The position numbers were made by a program, and so were the translations under genes. From NCBI GenBank assembly GCA_948144175.1, contig CANXME010002087.1, positions 558,001-622,000 on the forward strand: 64,000 nt of DNA, written 5' to 3'. The notes below the pieces were generated by a model that was not told the DNA's origin, searched no databases, and was given only the letters and a program-made list of their open reading frames with translations. This DNA comes from Closterium sp. NIES-65 (lineage: Eukaryota > Streptophyta > Zygnematophyceae > Desmidiales > Closteriaceae). This document shows, piece by piece, positions 42,621 through 54,379 of this stretch. Position 1 is the first letter of the stretch. Each line of letters opens with the position of its first letter.

Positions 42621-44870
42621 CTGTGACAGGACAGGCTGTGGACACTCTAAGGGAGGAGGAGGACAAGTAGAAGGTGGAAGACCAAGAACCTACTGCAGGA
42701 GTGGAACAAAGTACGGTCGAGGCCGCGTGGCGACGCCAGAAGCAGCAGGGACAGCACCAGTACCCTCAGCAGGAGCACCCGCTCCAGCAGCACCTCCAGC
42801 AGCTCCAGAACCTCCAGTAGCACCAGGAGCACCCCCAGCAGGACCGCCAGTGGTAGTCTCAGCGCCAACACCCTCAGCAGCACCAGCTCAAGGAGAACCC
42901 GCAGACCCAGCAGCTCCAGTACTGCCAGTACGAGCACCTCTAGGACCCGCGACTGCAGCACCCTCAGCACTTGAAGAACCTCCAGCACCAGCAGTACGGC
43001 TCCAGCGCCGGGCAAACCACTCGCGCAGCTCCTGTGGAGAGAGTGGCTCCCGGCGAGACGAAGCACCCTGGGAACCTCCAGGCGGAGCACCTCCACCCTC
43101 AGCACCCCCAGGCGTAGCACCCCCAGGCTCAGCACCCCCAGGCGTAGCACCCCCAGGCTCAGCACCCCCCGGCTCAGCACCCCCAGGCTCAGCACCCCCA
43201 GGCTCAGCACCCCGAGGCTCAGCACCCCCAGACTCAGCACCCCAGGCTCCGCACCCCCAGGTCCAGCACCCCCAGGCTCAGCACCCCCAGCGGCAGCACC
43301 CTCAGCAGCACCAGAGTCACCAGTGACCTCGACAGGCTCGACTGCGTCTACCTGGGACACACCTGAAGGGGCACCACCCTGAGGGGGAAGGGGGTCTACC
43401 TGGGGGGAACCTGGTACAAGGAAGAGCGGAGGCGGGGGGAGGGACGGAGTGCGGTAGGGGAAGAGGCGGTAGTAGGGGACCGACTCGTCAAACGTGACGT
43501 CCTGGGAGGACAGAACACGTCGAGAGGTGGGGTGGTAGAACTGCCACCCAGGCGCGTCAGGGGGGAACCCCAGAAAGACGCAAGGAGCAGCACGAGGGGA
43601 CAGCTTGTCCGCAGACAAGTCGCGGACAAACGCCCGAGATCCCCAGACCCGGAACGCGGACGCATCGCCCACCTTCCCCGTCCTCAGCAAGGCTGGGGAG
43701 GTCTCCGGCCTGGAGACCCTGGGGGGGAGGTTGATCCGATGCGCCGCGTACCTGACCGCAAACGGCCACAGAAAATGGGGGGCAGCCGCATGCATCATAG
43801 ACGTACGAGCGACGTCCATGACCATGCCAATGCGGCGCTCAGCAATCCCATTTTGCTGCGGGGAGTCCGGAAGCGTGAAGGTCTGACGGATGCCTCGTGT
43901 GCGACAGTAGGCTCGCAGAAGGTCAGAGGAAAACTCTCCGCCTCTGTCCGAGTGCAGACGCAGAACAGGAAAGTCCGAGCCAAAGCTCTGCCTAAGCTGG
44001 AGATGAGCTGCGCGGATCCAGTCGATCAGCACCGCAGTAACATCACTCTTGCTGCGCAAGGGGAAGACTGCGGTGTAACGCGAGTAGTCGTCAACAACAA
44101 GCAGGAAGTAGCGCTCGTGACCCTGTCCACGGACGCGGGCTGGGCCCCACACGTCCATGTGAAGTGTCTGCAACGGGGACTCTGTCGGAGGAAACTGGGA
44201 GGAGTGAGGGGCAGCACGCTGGCGCCCCTCGACACAGGGGACACAGGCAGGGCGAGGGCCCTGAGGAAGGGGAGGGAGGGACCGGGGGAGACCAGACACA
44301 AGAAGACGGGAGGCCATGCCCCTGAGCCGAAGCAAAGAGGGGTGGCCAAGGCGGTGGTGCCAGAGGAGAGTCTCGTGAGACAGGAGACGACACGAACAGG
44401 GGGCAGACTCAGGACCAGACCTGGACGCCGCAGCAAACACCTGACCCGACGCAGCTACCCTACCAGACTCAGCAACTGGAGGAGACGCAGTGGTCAGAGT
44501 GTACAGGCTCGACCCCGGCTGACGGGTGAACGTAGCCAGGTGTCGGCCTGTGCTAGCCTCTGTGCAATGGGTCACTCGCTGACGCGCGGGAGTGAACTGG
44601 TGGACACCCGCAACCTGTAGGTCAGCACCACTCACCAAGTTCGTCGAGAACGAGGGGAGGTAGAGACCAAACAGGGTGCCAGAGGGAGCCGCCGGACACG
44701 GGAGGACTGTGGAGAAGCGAGACAGTACAGGACCCCCAGAGGGGTCAGCCAGAGACACCGCAACCGGCCGACTAAGCGGTGTGAGTGTGGTGCGGTCCCG
44801 AAAGAAGGAGCGAGACGCCCCAGAGTCAAGGGTGAAGGTGAGGGAGGCCGAAGCCGGCGTAGTACCTGAG
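42620..44870 (-). pseudogene. Copia I protease, integrase and linker region
   Basis: It reads the protease tail (SLADPSGGPVLSRFSTV), HHRLGHPSLLRLRGMASRLL, HMDVWGPARVRGQGHERYFL, HSDRGGEFSSDLLRAYCRTR and PQQNGIAERRIGMVMDVART. The linker follows with its Gly-Ala-Glu-Pro minisatellite (about 43080-43310). It is broken. Confidence 0.85.
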
Positions 44871-44889
44871 AGCGCAGACTCACCAGTAC

Positions 44890-46405
44890 CTCAGGACGCG
44901 GACACACTAGCACCTAGAGCAGCAACGTCGCAAGCACCTAGGGCAGCAGCCTCACCAGTACCTAGAGCAGCAGTCTCAATGCCCGGATCGGGCGGGAAAC
45001 ACCGGTAACAGTCACCCTCATCACTAATAGACACAGCATACATGGCAGAGAGAATAGCATCAAAGTCAAGATCAAAGATGGCAACACCCGCCCTAGACAG
45101 CTTGCCCCAGGGAGGCATCTCTGAGGCCTCCGGGAACTGGTGACGCCACGCGTCCGTCAGGCGGCCAAAGCAGCGCTGGGTGGGGTGCGCACCCCCACAC
45201 TGCTCACCCGCACGGTTGCCGGTGCGCAGGACGTAGGTGCACGGACCAAAACCCCCACCCCGCTGGCGTGCAGTGTACCACTCACGGAGCTGCTGAGGGG
45301 ACAGGGTCTCACGACCGCGCTGCTGCTGCTGGCGCGAGCCACCACCGGAGCCACTCCTCTGCGACGACCCGCAACCAGCTCCACCGCCACCCCCACCGCC
45401 TCCGCCTCCTCCGCTGCCTCCACCACTGCCGCCGCCTCCGCCGCCGCCTCCACCGCCGCCTCCTCCGCCACCTCCGCTCCCACCGCCACCGCCGCCGCCG
45501 CCTCCGCCTCCACTGCCGCCACCGACCCCCCCACCCCCACCTCCACTCCCACCGCCACCCCCACTCCCCCCACCGCCTCCACCTCCACCTCCACCGCCCG
45601 CTCCTCCAGCTCCCTTGCCCCCCTTGCCCTTGCCAGGGCGGCGTCTCCCGCTAGGGGCAGACGCCGCGCCGACCGACTCAAGACCAAGGAGGTCGGCCGC
45701 AGCAGCAGAGGCAACAGAGGGCAGCAAGGGGGAGGGAGAACACCCCTCAAAGATGGGGGTGCGCGGGTCGCCTCGAGAGGCTCCTACAGCGATGATGCTC
45801 TTCTCTATCACTAGGAGGGCCTTTTCGAGGAGGTCTACGGTGAGCGTGGTGGGACAGACTGGGAGAAAGTGGTCCCTGACTACGCGAAGGGAGTCAGGGA
45901 GGCGAGTGACTAGGAAGTACAGAGGGATGTACATGGGGGGGGGGTTTGCGGCGCAGAAGTCAGCAGGGAGTGCAGCGCGGTAGCGAGTGTCACTAGTGCG
46001 GAGGTGCGTGATGAGGTCAGCTACGGTGGGAAAAGCAGCAAGGTCAGGGAAGAGTTACGGCAGCATGAGACGGCTCAGTGCAGCAATGGCAGGGGAGGAG
46101 TAGCGCGCGACTACAGCGTCGTACAAGGTCTGAGCACTCTTGTACTGGCTAAAGTGCGCACGCTCGGAGGTAGGGAGGTGGCGACGCACAGCAAGACGTG
46201 CAGCAGCGTCGCGCGTGGCCCACTGGGTGCGAACAGTGGTGTCAGCATCAGCAGCAGGGGCAGGGGAAGCGCTAGAGGTAAGGTCAAAGAGAGAGAGGCC
46301 GTCTGCCCTATCGCACTGTAAGAACAGCTGCAGGTCGTCTACCTAGACCTCAAAGTCAACGGCTCGTCCCTCAGCGTCAAACGTGAGGACACTAGGGGTA
46401 GCCAT
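44890..46405 (-). pseudogene. Copia I gag region
   Basis: It starts at 46405 (MATPSVLTFDAEGRAVDFEV). The Gag core includes FLVTRLPDSLRVVRDHFLPV. A glycine run follows (about 45375-45610), then LSPQQLREWYTARQRGGGFG and the Cys-His block CTYVLRTGNRAGEQCGGAHP (about 45172-45245). The acidic block FDLDFDAILSAMYAV ends it. It is broken. Confidence 0.82.
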
Positions 46406-46489
46406 GACGACAGATGACGAGCAGTGCAAACAGTAGGGGAGGGAGGGCCGTGCAGTGGGAGAAGGCACTGTGCTCACCAGACAGGGCAG

Positions 46490-47500
46490 CTTTGACGGTC
46501 CAGCTGCTGGGCGGCTCGGCGGCAGGGCGGCTCGGCGGCAGGGCGGCTCGGCGGCAGGGCGGCTCGGCTCCCGGGCGGCTCGGCTGCTGGGCGGCTCGGC
46601 GGCAGGGCGGCTCGGCTCCCGGGCGGCTCGGCTGCAGGGCGGCTCGGCTCCCGGGCGGCTCGGCTGCAGGGCGGCTCGGCTCCCGGCGAATCTGCTGCTG
46701 GGCGGCTCTCGTGTAGGGCGGCGCGGCGGCGCTGGTTCAGGGCGGCGCGGCTGTCGTAGGTAGGGCGGCGGGTGCGCCGCAGGTAGGGCGGCGGGTGGGT
46801 CCGCAGGTAGAGCGGCGGGTGGGCCGCAGGTATGGCGGCGGGTGAGCCGCAGTTAGGGCGGCGGGTGCGCGGCAGGTAGGTCGGCGGGTGGCCGCAGGCA
46901 GGGCGGCGGGTGCGCCGCAGGTAGGTCGGCGGGTGGCCGCAGGTAGGGCGGCGGGTAGGGCCGTAGGTAGGTCGGCGGGTCGGCCGCTTGTAGGGCGGCG
47001 GGTCGGCCGTGAGTAGGGCGGCGACGGGCCATAGGTAGGGCGGCGACGGGCCGTAGGTAGGGCGGCGACGGGCCGTAGTTAAGGGCGGCGACGGGCCGTA
47101 GGTAAGGGCGGCGACGGGCCGTAGGTAGAGCGAAGACGGGCCGTAGGTGGGGCGGCGACGGGCCATAGGTAAGGGCGGCGATGAGCCGGTGCAAGGGCGG
47201 CGCGAAGCCGCGGGTAAGGGCGGCGACGGGCCGGGGCGGCTCGAAGCCGCAGGTAGAGGCGGCGCGAAGCCGCGGGAAGGGCGCCGACGGGCCTGGGCAG
47301 CACGAAGCTGCAGGTAAGGGCGGCACGAAGCCGCCGGTAAGGGCGGCGCGAAGCCGCGGGTAAGGGCGGCGACGGGCCGGGATAAGGGCGGCGCGCCGCA
47401 GCCACTAGGGCGGCTCGACGCGACCGTAAGGGCGGCGCGACGGGCCGCCAAGTGCGACTCGACGGGCCGCTAAAATAAAAAGAGACAAGCGCGACTCGAG
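46490..47500 (-). repeat. GC-rich repetitive leader of Copia I
   Basis: Units of 'ggcggctcggctcccgg' (about 46500-46700) give way to 'gtagggcggcgggt' units (about 46760-47000) and then 'gggcggcgacgggccgta' units (to about 47400). No protein domain was seen. Confidence 0.8.
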
Positions 47501-47556
47501 GCGCGCTTCGGTGGGCCCAAGGAACAGTCCCTAGGAGGGGACATGCTCTGATTCCA

Positions 47557-47689
47557 TGTGAGAATGAGAACGAGAATGAATGAACTATGAAATGAGTGAG
47601 TACAAGTACTAACCCTAATTGGGTTGTACCCCCTATGGGATACCCCACTATAGCCTACACAAATGTATAAGCTATATAATGTTCTGACA
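47557..47689 (-). repeat. 5' LTR of Copia I
   Basis: 133 bp, with two differences from the other LTR. Confidence 0.9.
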
Positions 47690-47694
47690 GATGC

Positions 47695-49221
47695 ACCTAG
47701 CCGAGCCCTTGGGCCGTGCTTTTTATGCAACCAGCTGGGCCACCTGAAAAAAGACTGCCCGAGGCTTAAGCAGGGGAAGAAGAGCGACGGAGAAGGGTCG
47801 GGAAAAGATACGAGTCAGTAGCAGACGGGCCACCTACCGACGAGACCCTGTCGCCCGAAAATCACCATCCACACCGGGTCGTGGTACCGATCAGCGCTAT
47901 CAACCAGAACCGGACGAATAACGTGGGTGAACACGTAGACTACCCTGTGCTAGAGGTAGGGAGGGTTAACGGTTATAAAATTAAAATCTTCGTTGACGGT
48001 GGGGCGAGCCACAGTCTCGTCAACCTGGCAACGGCCAAAAAAATGGGGGTGAAGCTGACCAGGTGTCTGCCAGAGATCGATGCAAGGTTGGTGGACGGGA
48101 CACCGCTGGCCATCCGAGATGAGGCGCGAAAAATTCGGATACAGTGCGGCGACAAATTCGGGTTTGGCATGAGGATGTTGGCGACGACGTTGGACGGCTA
48201 CGATGTGCTGCTGGGGAGGGATTGGCTGCAGCGCTTCAATCCGACGATCGACTGGACGACTGGGGCGTGCGTCGTGCGAGGATACGGAGGGAAGACGACG
48301 CTTCCGAAATGGACGGAGCCGGAGCCGGTGACGACACGTGTCAACGCGGTCAACATGCAGCGTGCGATGAACAGCGGAGCTCAGGCCTTCTTAGTGCACC
48401 TGTACGAAGTGGCAGCTTCCGAAAAAATCGCGGACATCGACACCCTCTGCGCGGCAGTCCCCGAGGAATTGGCGAGCATTATTCGGAAGTATCCCAAAAT
48501 TTTCTCGGATGACCTCCCGGATGGTTTGCCCCCCCAACGACCTGAGGATCATCGGATCCAGCTGGAGCCCGGCGCGCAACCTACTGTGCGGACACAGTGG
48601 CGGCTCAGTCAACCAGAACTTGCCGAGTTGCGGGCCCAGCTGGATTACCTGCTCGCCAAGGGATTTATCCGGCCCAGCACGTCGCCGTATGCAGCACCGA
48701 TACTGTTCACGCCGAAGAAGGATGGTGGCCTACGCATGTGCATTGATTATCGGGCGCTGAATCGGGTCACGATAAAGTCGCGTTACCCGATCCCGCGAAC
48801 CGATGATCTACTGGATCAACTTCGCGGAGCTCGGTATTTTTCGAAAATCGACCTGCGAGGAGGCTACCACCAAATTCGCGTATTCGCCGACGACTGCCCG
48901 AAGACCGCTTTTCGCACACGCTACGGCAGTTACGAGTTCACAGTGATGCCGTTCGGCCTGACAAACGCGCCCTCGACGTTCCAGCTCACCATGAATGGAA
49001 TTTTTCGGGACATGCTGGACAAGAAGGTCATCGTGTACCTGGACGATATCCTGGTGTACAGCGCGACAAAAGAGGACCATCTCCGGGATTTAGAGGAGGT
49101 GTTCCGGCGTTTACAGGGGCATCGGCTGATTACAAAGGGGTCTAAGTGTGAGTTCCTGAAGCCGGAATTAGAGTTTTTGGGGCAAGTGGTTTCTGGCGAA
49201 GGGATTAAAATCGACCCGCGT
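47695..49221 (+). CDS. Gypsy H CCHC knuckle, protease and reverse transcriptase
   Basis: The CCHC knuckle is [14 protein letters not shown] (~47720). Protease reads [20 protein letters not shown] and [12 protein letters not shown] reads [75 protein letters not shown] and YLDDILVYS, typical of Ty3/gypsy. It stops at GIKIDP, where element J is inserted. Confidence 0.9.
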
Positions 49222-49348
49222 TGTCAGAACATATAGCTTATGCATATTGTGTAGGCTATAGTGGGGTGGCCCATAAGGGGTACAACCCGATTAGGGTTAG
49301 TACTTGTACTCAGTTCATTCATAGTTCATTCATTCTCGTTTCTTCTCA
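49222..49348 (+). repeat. 5' LTR of Copia J
   Basis: 127 bp, tgtcagaacat to cttctca, followed at once by the primer-binding site. Confidence 0.9.
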
Positions 49349-49419
49349 TGGTATCAGAGAAGGTTCCCTAGTGGAAACGCTACCTAGGGCCCACCACGAT
49401 TTTGTTTTTAGGTTGGCAA

Positions 49420-52400
49420 TGCGTCTGCGTTCCGTGTCTGGGGATCTCGGGCGTTTGTCCGCGACTTGTCTGCGGACAAGCTGTCCCCTCGTGCTGCTCC
49501 TTGCGTCTTCCTGGGTTTCCCCCCTGACGCGCCAGGGTGGCAGTTCTACCACCCCACCTCTCGCCGTGTTCTGTCCTCCCAGGACGTCACGGTTTGACGA
49601 GTCGGTCCCCTACTACCGCCTCTTCCCCTACCGTACTCCGTCCCTTTCCCCGCTGCCACTCTTCCTTGTACCAGGTCCCCCTCCGGTAGACCCCCTCCCC
49701 CCCCAGGATCTGTCCCCTTCAGGTGTATCCCAGGTAGACGCAGTCGAGCCTGTCGAGGTCACTGGTGACTCTGGTGCTCCTGAGGGTGCTGAGCCTGGGG
49801 GTGCTGAGACTGGGGGTGCTGAGCCTGAGGGTGCTGTGCGTGGGGGTGCTGAGCCTCGGGGTGCTGAGCTTGGGGGTGGTGAGACTGGGGGTGCTGAGCC
49901 TGGGGGTGCTGAGCCTGGGGGTGCTGTGCCTGGGGGTGCTACGCCTGGGGGTGCTTTGCCTGGGAGTGCTACGCCTGGGGGTGCTGAGCCTGGGGGTGCT
50001 ACGACTGGGGGTGCTACGCCTGGAGGTGCTGAGCCTGGGGGTGCGGAGCCTGAAGGAGCTGGGCCTGCTCGTGTCGCGTCTGGCGGTGCTGTGCCTGGAG
50101 GTTCTCCGCCTGGAGGTTCTCCGGGTGCTTCGTCTCGCCGGGAGCCACTCTCTCCACAGGAGCTACGCGAGTGGTTTGCCCGGCGCTGGAGCCGTGCTGC
50201 TGGAGCTGGAGTTTCTTCGGCTTCTGAGGGTGCTGCTGTCGCGGGTCCCGAAGGTGCTCGTACTGGGAGTACTGGAGCTGCTGGGCCTGCGGGTTCGAGT
50301 GGAGCTGGTACTGCTGAGGGTGTTGGCGCTGAGACTACTGCTGGCGGTCCTGCTGGGGGTACTACTAGTGCTGCTGGGGGTTCTGGAGCTGCTGGAGGTG
50401 CTGCTGGAGCAGGTGCTCCTACTGGGGGTACTGGTGCTGTCCCTGCTGTGTCTGGCGTTGCCGCGCCGCCTCGACCGTACTTCGTTCCACTCCTGCAGCA
50501 GGTTCTTGGTCTTCCGCCTTCTACTGGTCCTCCTCCTTCTTTAGAGTGTCCACAGCCTTTCCCGTCACAGTTACCGTTGCAGCCTACATCCCCTTTGCCT
50601 GCTCCTTCTCCCTAGCCTGGTCCTACTGGAGGTCTTATTGAGCGTCGTGAGCCTGCGTCTCGCCCTGCGTCGCCTGTGCGTGCTGCTCGCACTAGTGGTC
50701 GTGGTTCGCGTCAGCGTCCTCCTCCTGTTCCTGGCACGCACATGATGTCTCTGCGTCCGTCCACTGCTCCTCTGCGTGCCCCTTTGCCTTCTCCTCCTGA
50801 GTCCTCTCTTCCTGCTCTTGCCGACCCGGAGTCGGACTCTCTTCGTGCTGCCAGTCCTACTGTCACGCGTCTCCTCACTACTGTCATCACCGACCCTTCT
50901 TTCGAGTCCACTGCTGCGTCTGCCCTAGTTGCTGAGCTCGTCGACTTTGCTGCTCGTTGTTGCCTAGACTACGCTGCTAGTCTTGTCGCTGAGTTTGAGT
51001 CTGTCTGTCCTCCGTCCGTCGGGGGTGAGTGTGCCCTTGCCACGGACGTCCTTGAGGACAGGCAGGAGGAGTTCCTGTGTCTGGCAGCTGCTTCACCTCA
51101 TCTCGTGTCCGTACTGCTTACCCCTGAGGGAGACCCGGATGCACTTGACATCCCGACTCCGCTCTCTTAGGCGGAGGCGATAGAGGGTCCCTACTCCTCT
51201 CAGTGGCAGGCAGCTATGGACACGGAGATGGCTTCCTGGAAGTCCACAGGCACCTACGTTGACGAGGTTCCCCCGCCTGGGGCGATGTGGATCTTCAGGG
51301 TGAAGCGGCCGCCGGGTTCTCCGCCTGTCTTCAAGGCACGGTACGCGGCTCATGGCTTCAGTCAGCGGCAGGGAGTTGACTAATTTCATACCTTCTCTCC
51401 CACCCCGAAGATGACCACTCTTCGGGTACTGCTCCACGTTGCTGCTCACCGTGACTACGAGCTACACTCTCTCGACTTCAGCACAGCTTTCTTGCAGGGC
51501 AGTCTGCACGAGGAGATCTGGCTGCGCCGCCCACCTGGCTTCACTGGGTCTTTCCCTCCTGGTACCCAGTGGAGTCTCCGGCGTCCAGTCTACGGTCTCC
51601 GCCAGGCGCCACGTGAGTGGCACGACACACTGAGGACTACGCTTGCGGCTCTTGGGTTTGCTCCTTCTACAGCCGACCCGTCGCTGTTTCTGCGCACCGA
51701 CACTTCTCTGCCGCCGTTCTACATCCTCGTGTACGTCGACGACTTGGTCTTTGCCACAGCTGACACTGCTGGACTCACCTACGTGAAGTCCGAGCTGTAG
51801 AAGAGACATACGTGTATAGACTTGGGAGAACTGCACAACTACCTTGGCTTGCAGATCACCCGGGACAGAGCACGCCGCACCATTACCCTGACTCAGTCAC
51901 ATATGGTGCAGCAGGTCCTTCAGCGCTTCGGCTTCACGTACTCCTTGCCTCAGGCCACTCCTCTGCCTACTCGCCACTCGCTCTCAGCTCTGCCTTCGGA
52001 TGAGTCCGTAGAGTCGAGTGGCCCGTATCCAAAGCTTGTTGACTGCCTCATGTACCTGATGACGTGCACACGACCTGACCTTGCATACCCTCTTAGCATT
52101 CTCGCACGCTATGTTGCTCCTAGGAGACACCGACTAGAGCACATGGCTGCAGCGAAGAGGGTGTTGCGCTACTTGTGCAGTACGTCGGGCATGGGGCTAG
52201 TGCTTGGAGGGCGCAGTCCAGTGGTCCTCACTGGGCACGCGGACGCTTCTTGGGCTGACGACCAGGCTACGCAGCGGTCGTCACAGGGTTACACCTTCAG
52301 CCTTGGTTCCGGCTCTGTTTCGTGGCGGGCTACTCGCTCGTCTTCTGTTCTCGGCTCCAGTTGTGAGGCTAAGATCTACGTTGGGGCCATGGCTGCATAG

Positions 52401-52505
52401 GAGCTTCGCTGGCTCACCTACCTGCTGACTGGCCTTGGAGAGCCGCCTCGTTCTCCTCCAGTGCTATACGTAGACAACAAGGCCATGCTGGCCTTGTGTC
52501 GAGAG
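49420..52505 (+). pseudogene. Copia J integrase end, linker, RT and RNase H start
   Basis: It begins at the integrase C-terminal block (RVWGSRAFVRDLSADKL in relatives). The linker with Gly-Gly-Ala-Glu-Pro repeats (49770-50060) and PQELREWFARRWSRAAGAG follow. RT shows HSLDFSTAFLQGSLHEEIWL and YVDDLVFATADTAG. RNase H follows up to the insertion of K. It is broken. Confidence 0.85.
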
Positions 52506-52639
52506 TTAGAAGAAGTGAACGAGAGAATGAGTGAACTATGAACGAAGTGAGTACAAATAGGATGCCCTAGTTGGGTTGTACCCCCTATGGGATACCCCAC
52601 TATAGCCTACACAAATAAGTAAGCTATAATATTCTGACA
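52506..52639 (-). repeat. 3' LTR of Copia K
   Basis: 134 bp. The polypurine hairpin (cacccccatag...gtggggg) follows at 52640-52663. Confidence 0.9.
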
Positions 52640-52849
52640 CACCCCCATAGGCAAAGTGGGGGAGAACAAGGGGTCACAAGACCAGTCAAGCAAAGCAAAG
52701 CAAAGCTCAGGGTGGATCACAAAGTCACCACACATTCCGAGCACAAGGTCAAGGGCCACAAGGCCAGTTCACATGCAAGATCATATATAAAGATATACAA
52801 GAGTCAAGCAAGCAAGAACAAGAGTAAATATAGGTCAAGGTACAAGCAA

Positions 52850-54370
52850 GGTCAAGAAGTCAGCAAGTGAGGCAAGACAGGCACAAGACCCAGCTGCGTG
52901 CAGCAAAGCTGATGATCACAAGGTGCAAGTGCCTTGGTGAAGACATCAGCAGTGTTGGCCTCAGAGGCCACGTACGCAAGTCGCAACTGTCCACGCTGCT
53001 GTAGCTCACGAGCAAGAAAGTAGCGGAGAGCAATGTGCTTTGTCCTGTGCTCTAGTCGCTGCTCTCGACACAAGGCTAGCATGGCCTTGTTGTCTACGTA
53101 CAGGACTGGAGGAGAACGAGGCGGCTCTCCAAGGTCGGTCAGCAGGTAGGTGAGCCAGCGAATCTCCTGAGCAGCCATAGCCCCGGCGTAGATCTCAGCC
53201 TCACAACTGGAGCCGAGAACAGAAGACGAGCGGGTAGCTCGCCACGAAACTGAGCCGGAACCAAGGCTGAAGGTGTAACCCTGTGACGACCGCTGCGTAG
53301 CCTGGTCGTCAGCCCAAGAAGCGTCCGCGTGCCCAGTGAGGACCACTGGACTCCGCCCTCCAAGCACTAGCCCCATGCCCGACGTACTACACAAGTAGCG
53401 CAACACCCTCTTCGCTGCAGCCATGTGCTCTGGTCTGTGTCTCCCAGGAGCAACATAGCGTGCAAGAATGCTAAGAGGGTATGCAAGGTCAGGTCGTGTG
53501 CAGGTCATCAGGTACATGAGGCAGCCAACAAGCTCTGCATACGGACCACTCGACTCTACGGACTCATCCGAAGGCAGAGCTGAGAGCGAGTGGCGAGTAG
53601 GGAGAGGAGTGGCCTGAGGCGAGGAGTACGTGAAGCCGAAGCGCTGAAGGACGTGCTGCACCATGTGTGACTGAGTCAGGGTAATGGTGCGGCGTGCTTT
53701 GTCCCGGGTGATCTGCAAGCCAAGGTAGCTACGCAGTTCACCCAGGTCAGTGCACGTGTGTCTCTTCTGCAGCTCGGACTTCACGTAGGCGATTCCAGCA
53801 GTGTCAGATGTGGCAAAGACCAAGTCGTCGACGTACACGAGGATGTAGAACGGCGGCAGAGAGGTGTCGGTGCGCAGAAACAGCGACGGGTCGGCAGTAG
53901 AAGGAGCAAACCCAAGTGCCGCCAGCGTAGTCCTCAGTGTGTCGTGCCACTCACGTGGCGCCTGGCGGAGACCGTAGACTGGACGCCGGAGACTCCACTG
54001 GGTACCACGAGGGAAAGACCCAGTGAAGCCAGGTGGGCGACGCAGCCAGATCTCCTCGTGCAGGCTGCCCTGCAAGAAAGCAGTGCTGAAGTCGAGGGAG
54101 TGCAGCTCGTAGTCACGGTGAGCAGCAACGTGCAGCAGTACCCGAAGAGTGGTCATCTTCGGGGTGGGGGAGAAGGTCTGAAAGTAGTCAACTCCCTGCC
54201 GCTGACTGAAGCCACGAGCCACGTAACGCGCCTTGAAGACAGGCGGAGAACCCGGCGGCCGCTTCACCCTGAAAATCCACATGCCACTGACTATGTTCGC
54301 CCCGGGAGGGGGAACAGCGTCAACGTAGGTGCCTGTGGACTTCCAGGAAGCCATCTCTGCATCCATAGCT
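52850..54370 (-). CDS. Copia K RT and RNase H region
   Basis: It reads MWIFRVKRPPGSPPVFKARY, HSLDFSTAFLQGSLHEEIWL, YVDDLVFATSDTAGIAYVKS, then RNase H with LTGHADASWADDQATQRSSQ, SSCEAEIYAGAMAAQEIRWL and the C-terminal RTKHIALRYFLARELQQRGQ. It ends LPHLLTS. Confidence 0.88.
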
Positions 54371-54379
54371 GCCTGCCAC

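Larger units (their letters stand above)
40119..47689 (-). mobile_element. Copia element I, complete with LTRs and target duplication
   Basis: This 7571-bp minus-strand Copia belongs to the family of A and B. It has 133-bp LTRs (40119-40251 and 47557-47689) and target duplication gatgc (40114-40118 and 47690-47694). The LTRs differ at two positions (1.5%). The primer-binding site (tggaatcagagcatgt) lies below 47557. Parts: GC-rich leader, Gag, protease, integrase, linker, RT and RNase H. It looks structurally whole; the coding region has about five breaks. Confidence 0.92.
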
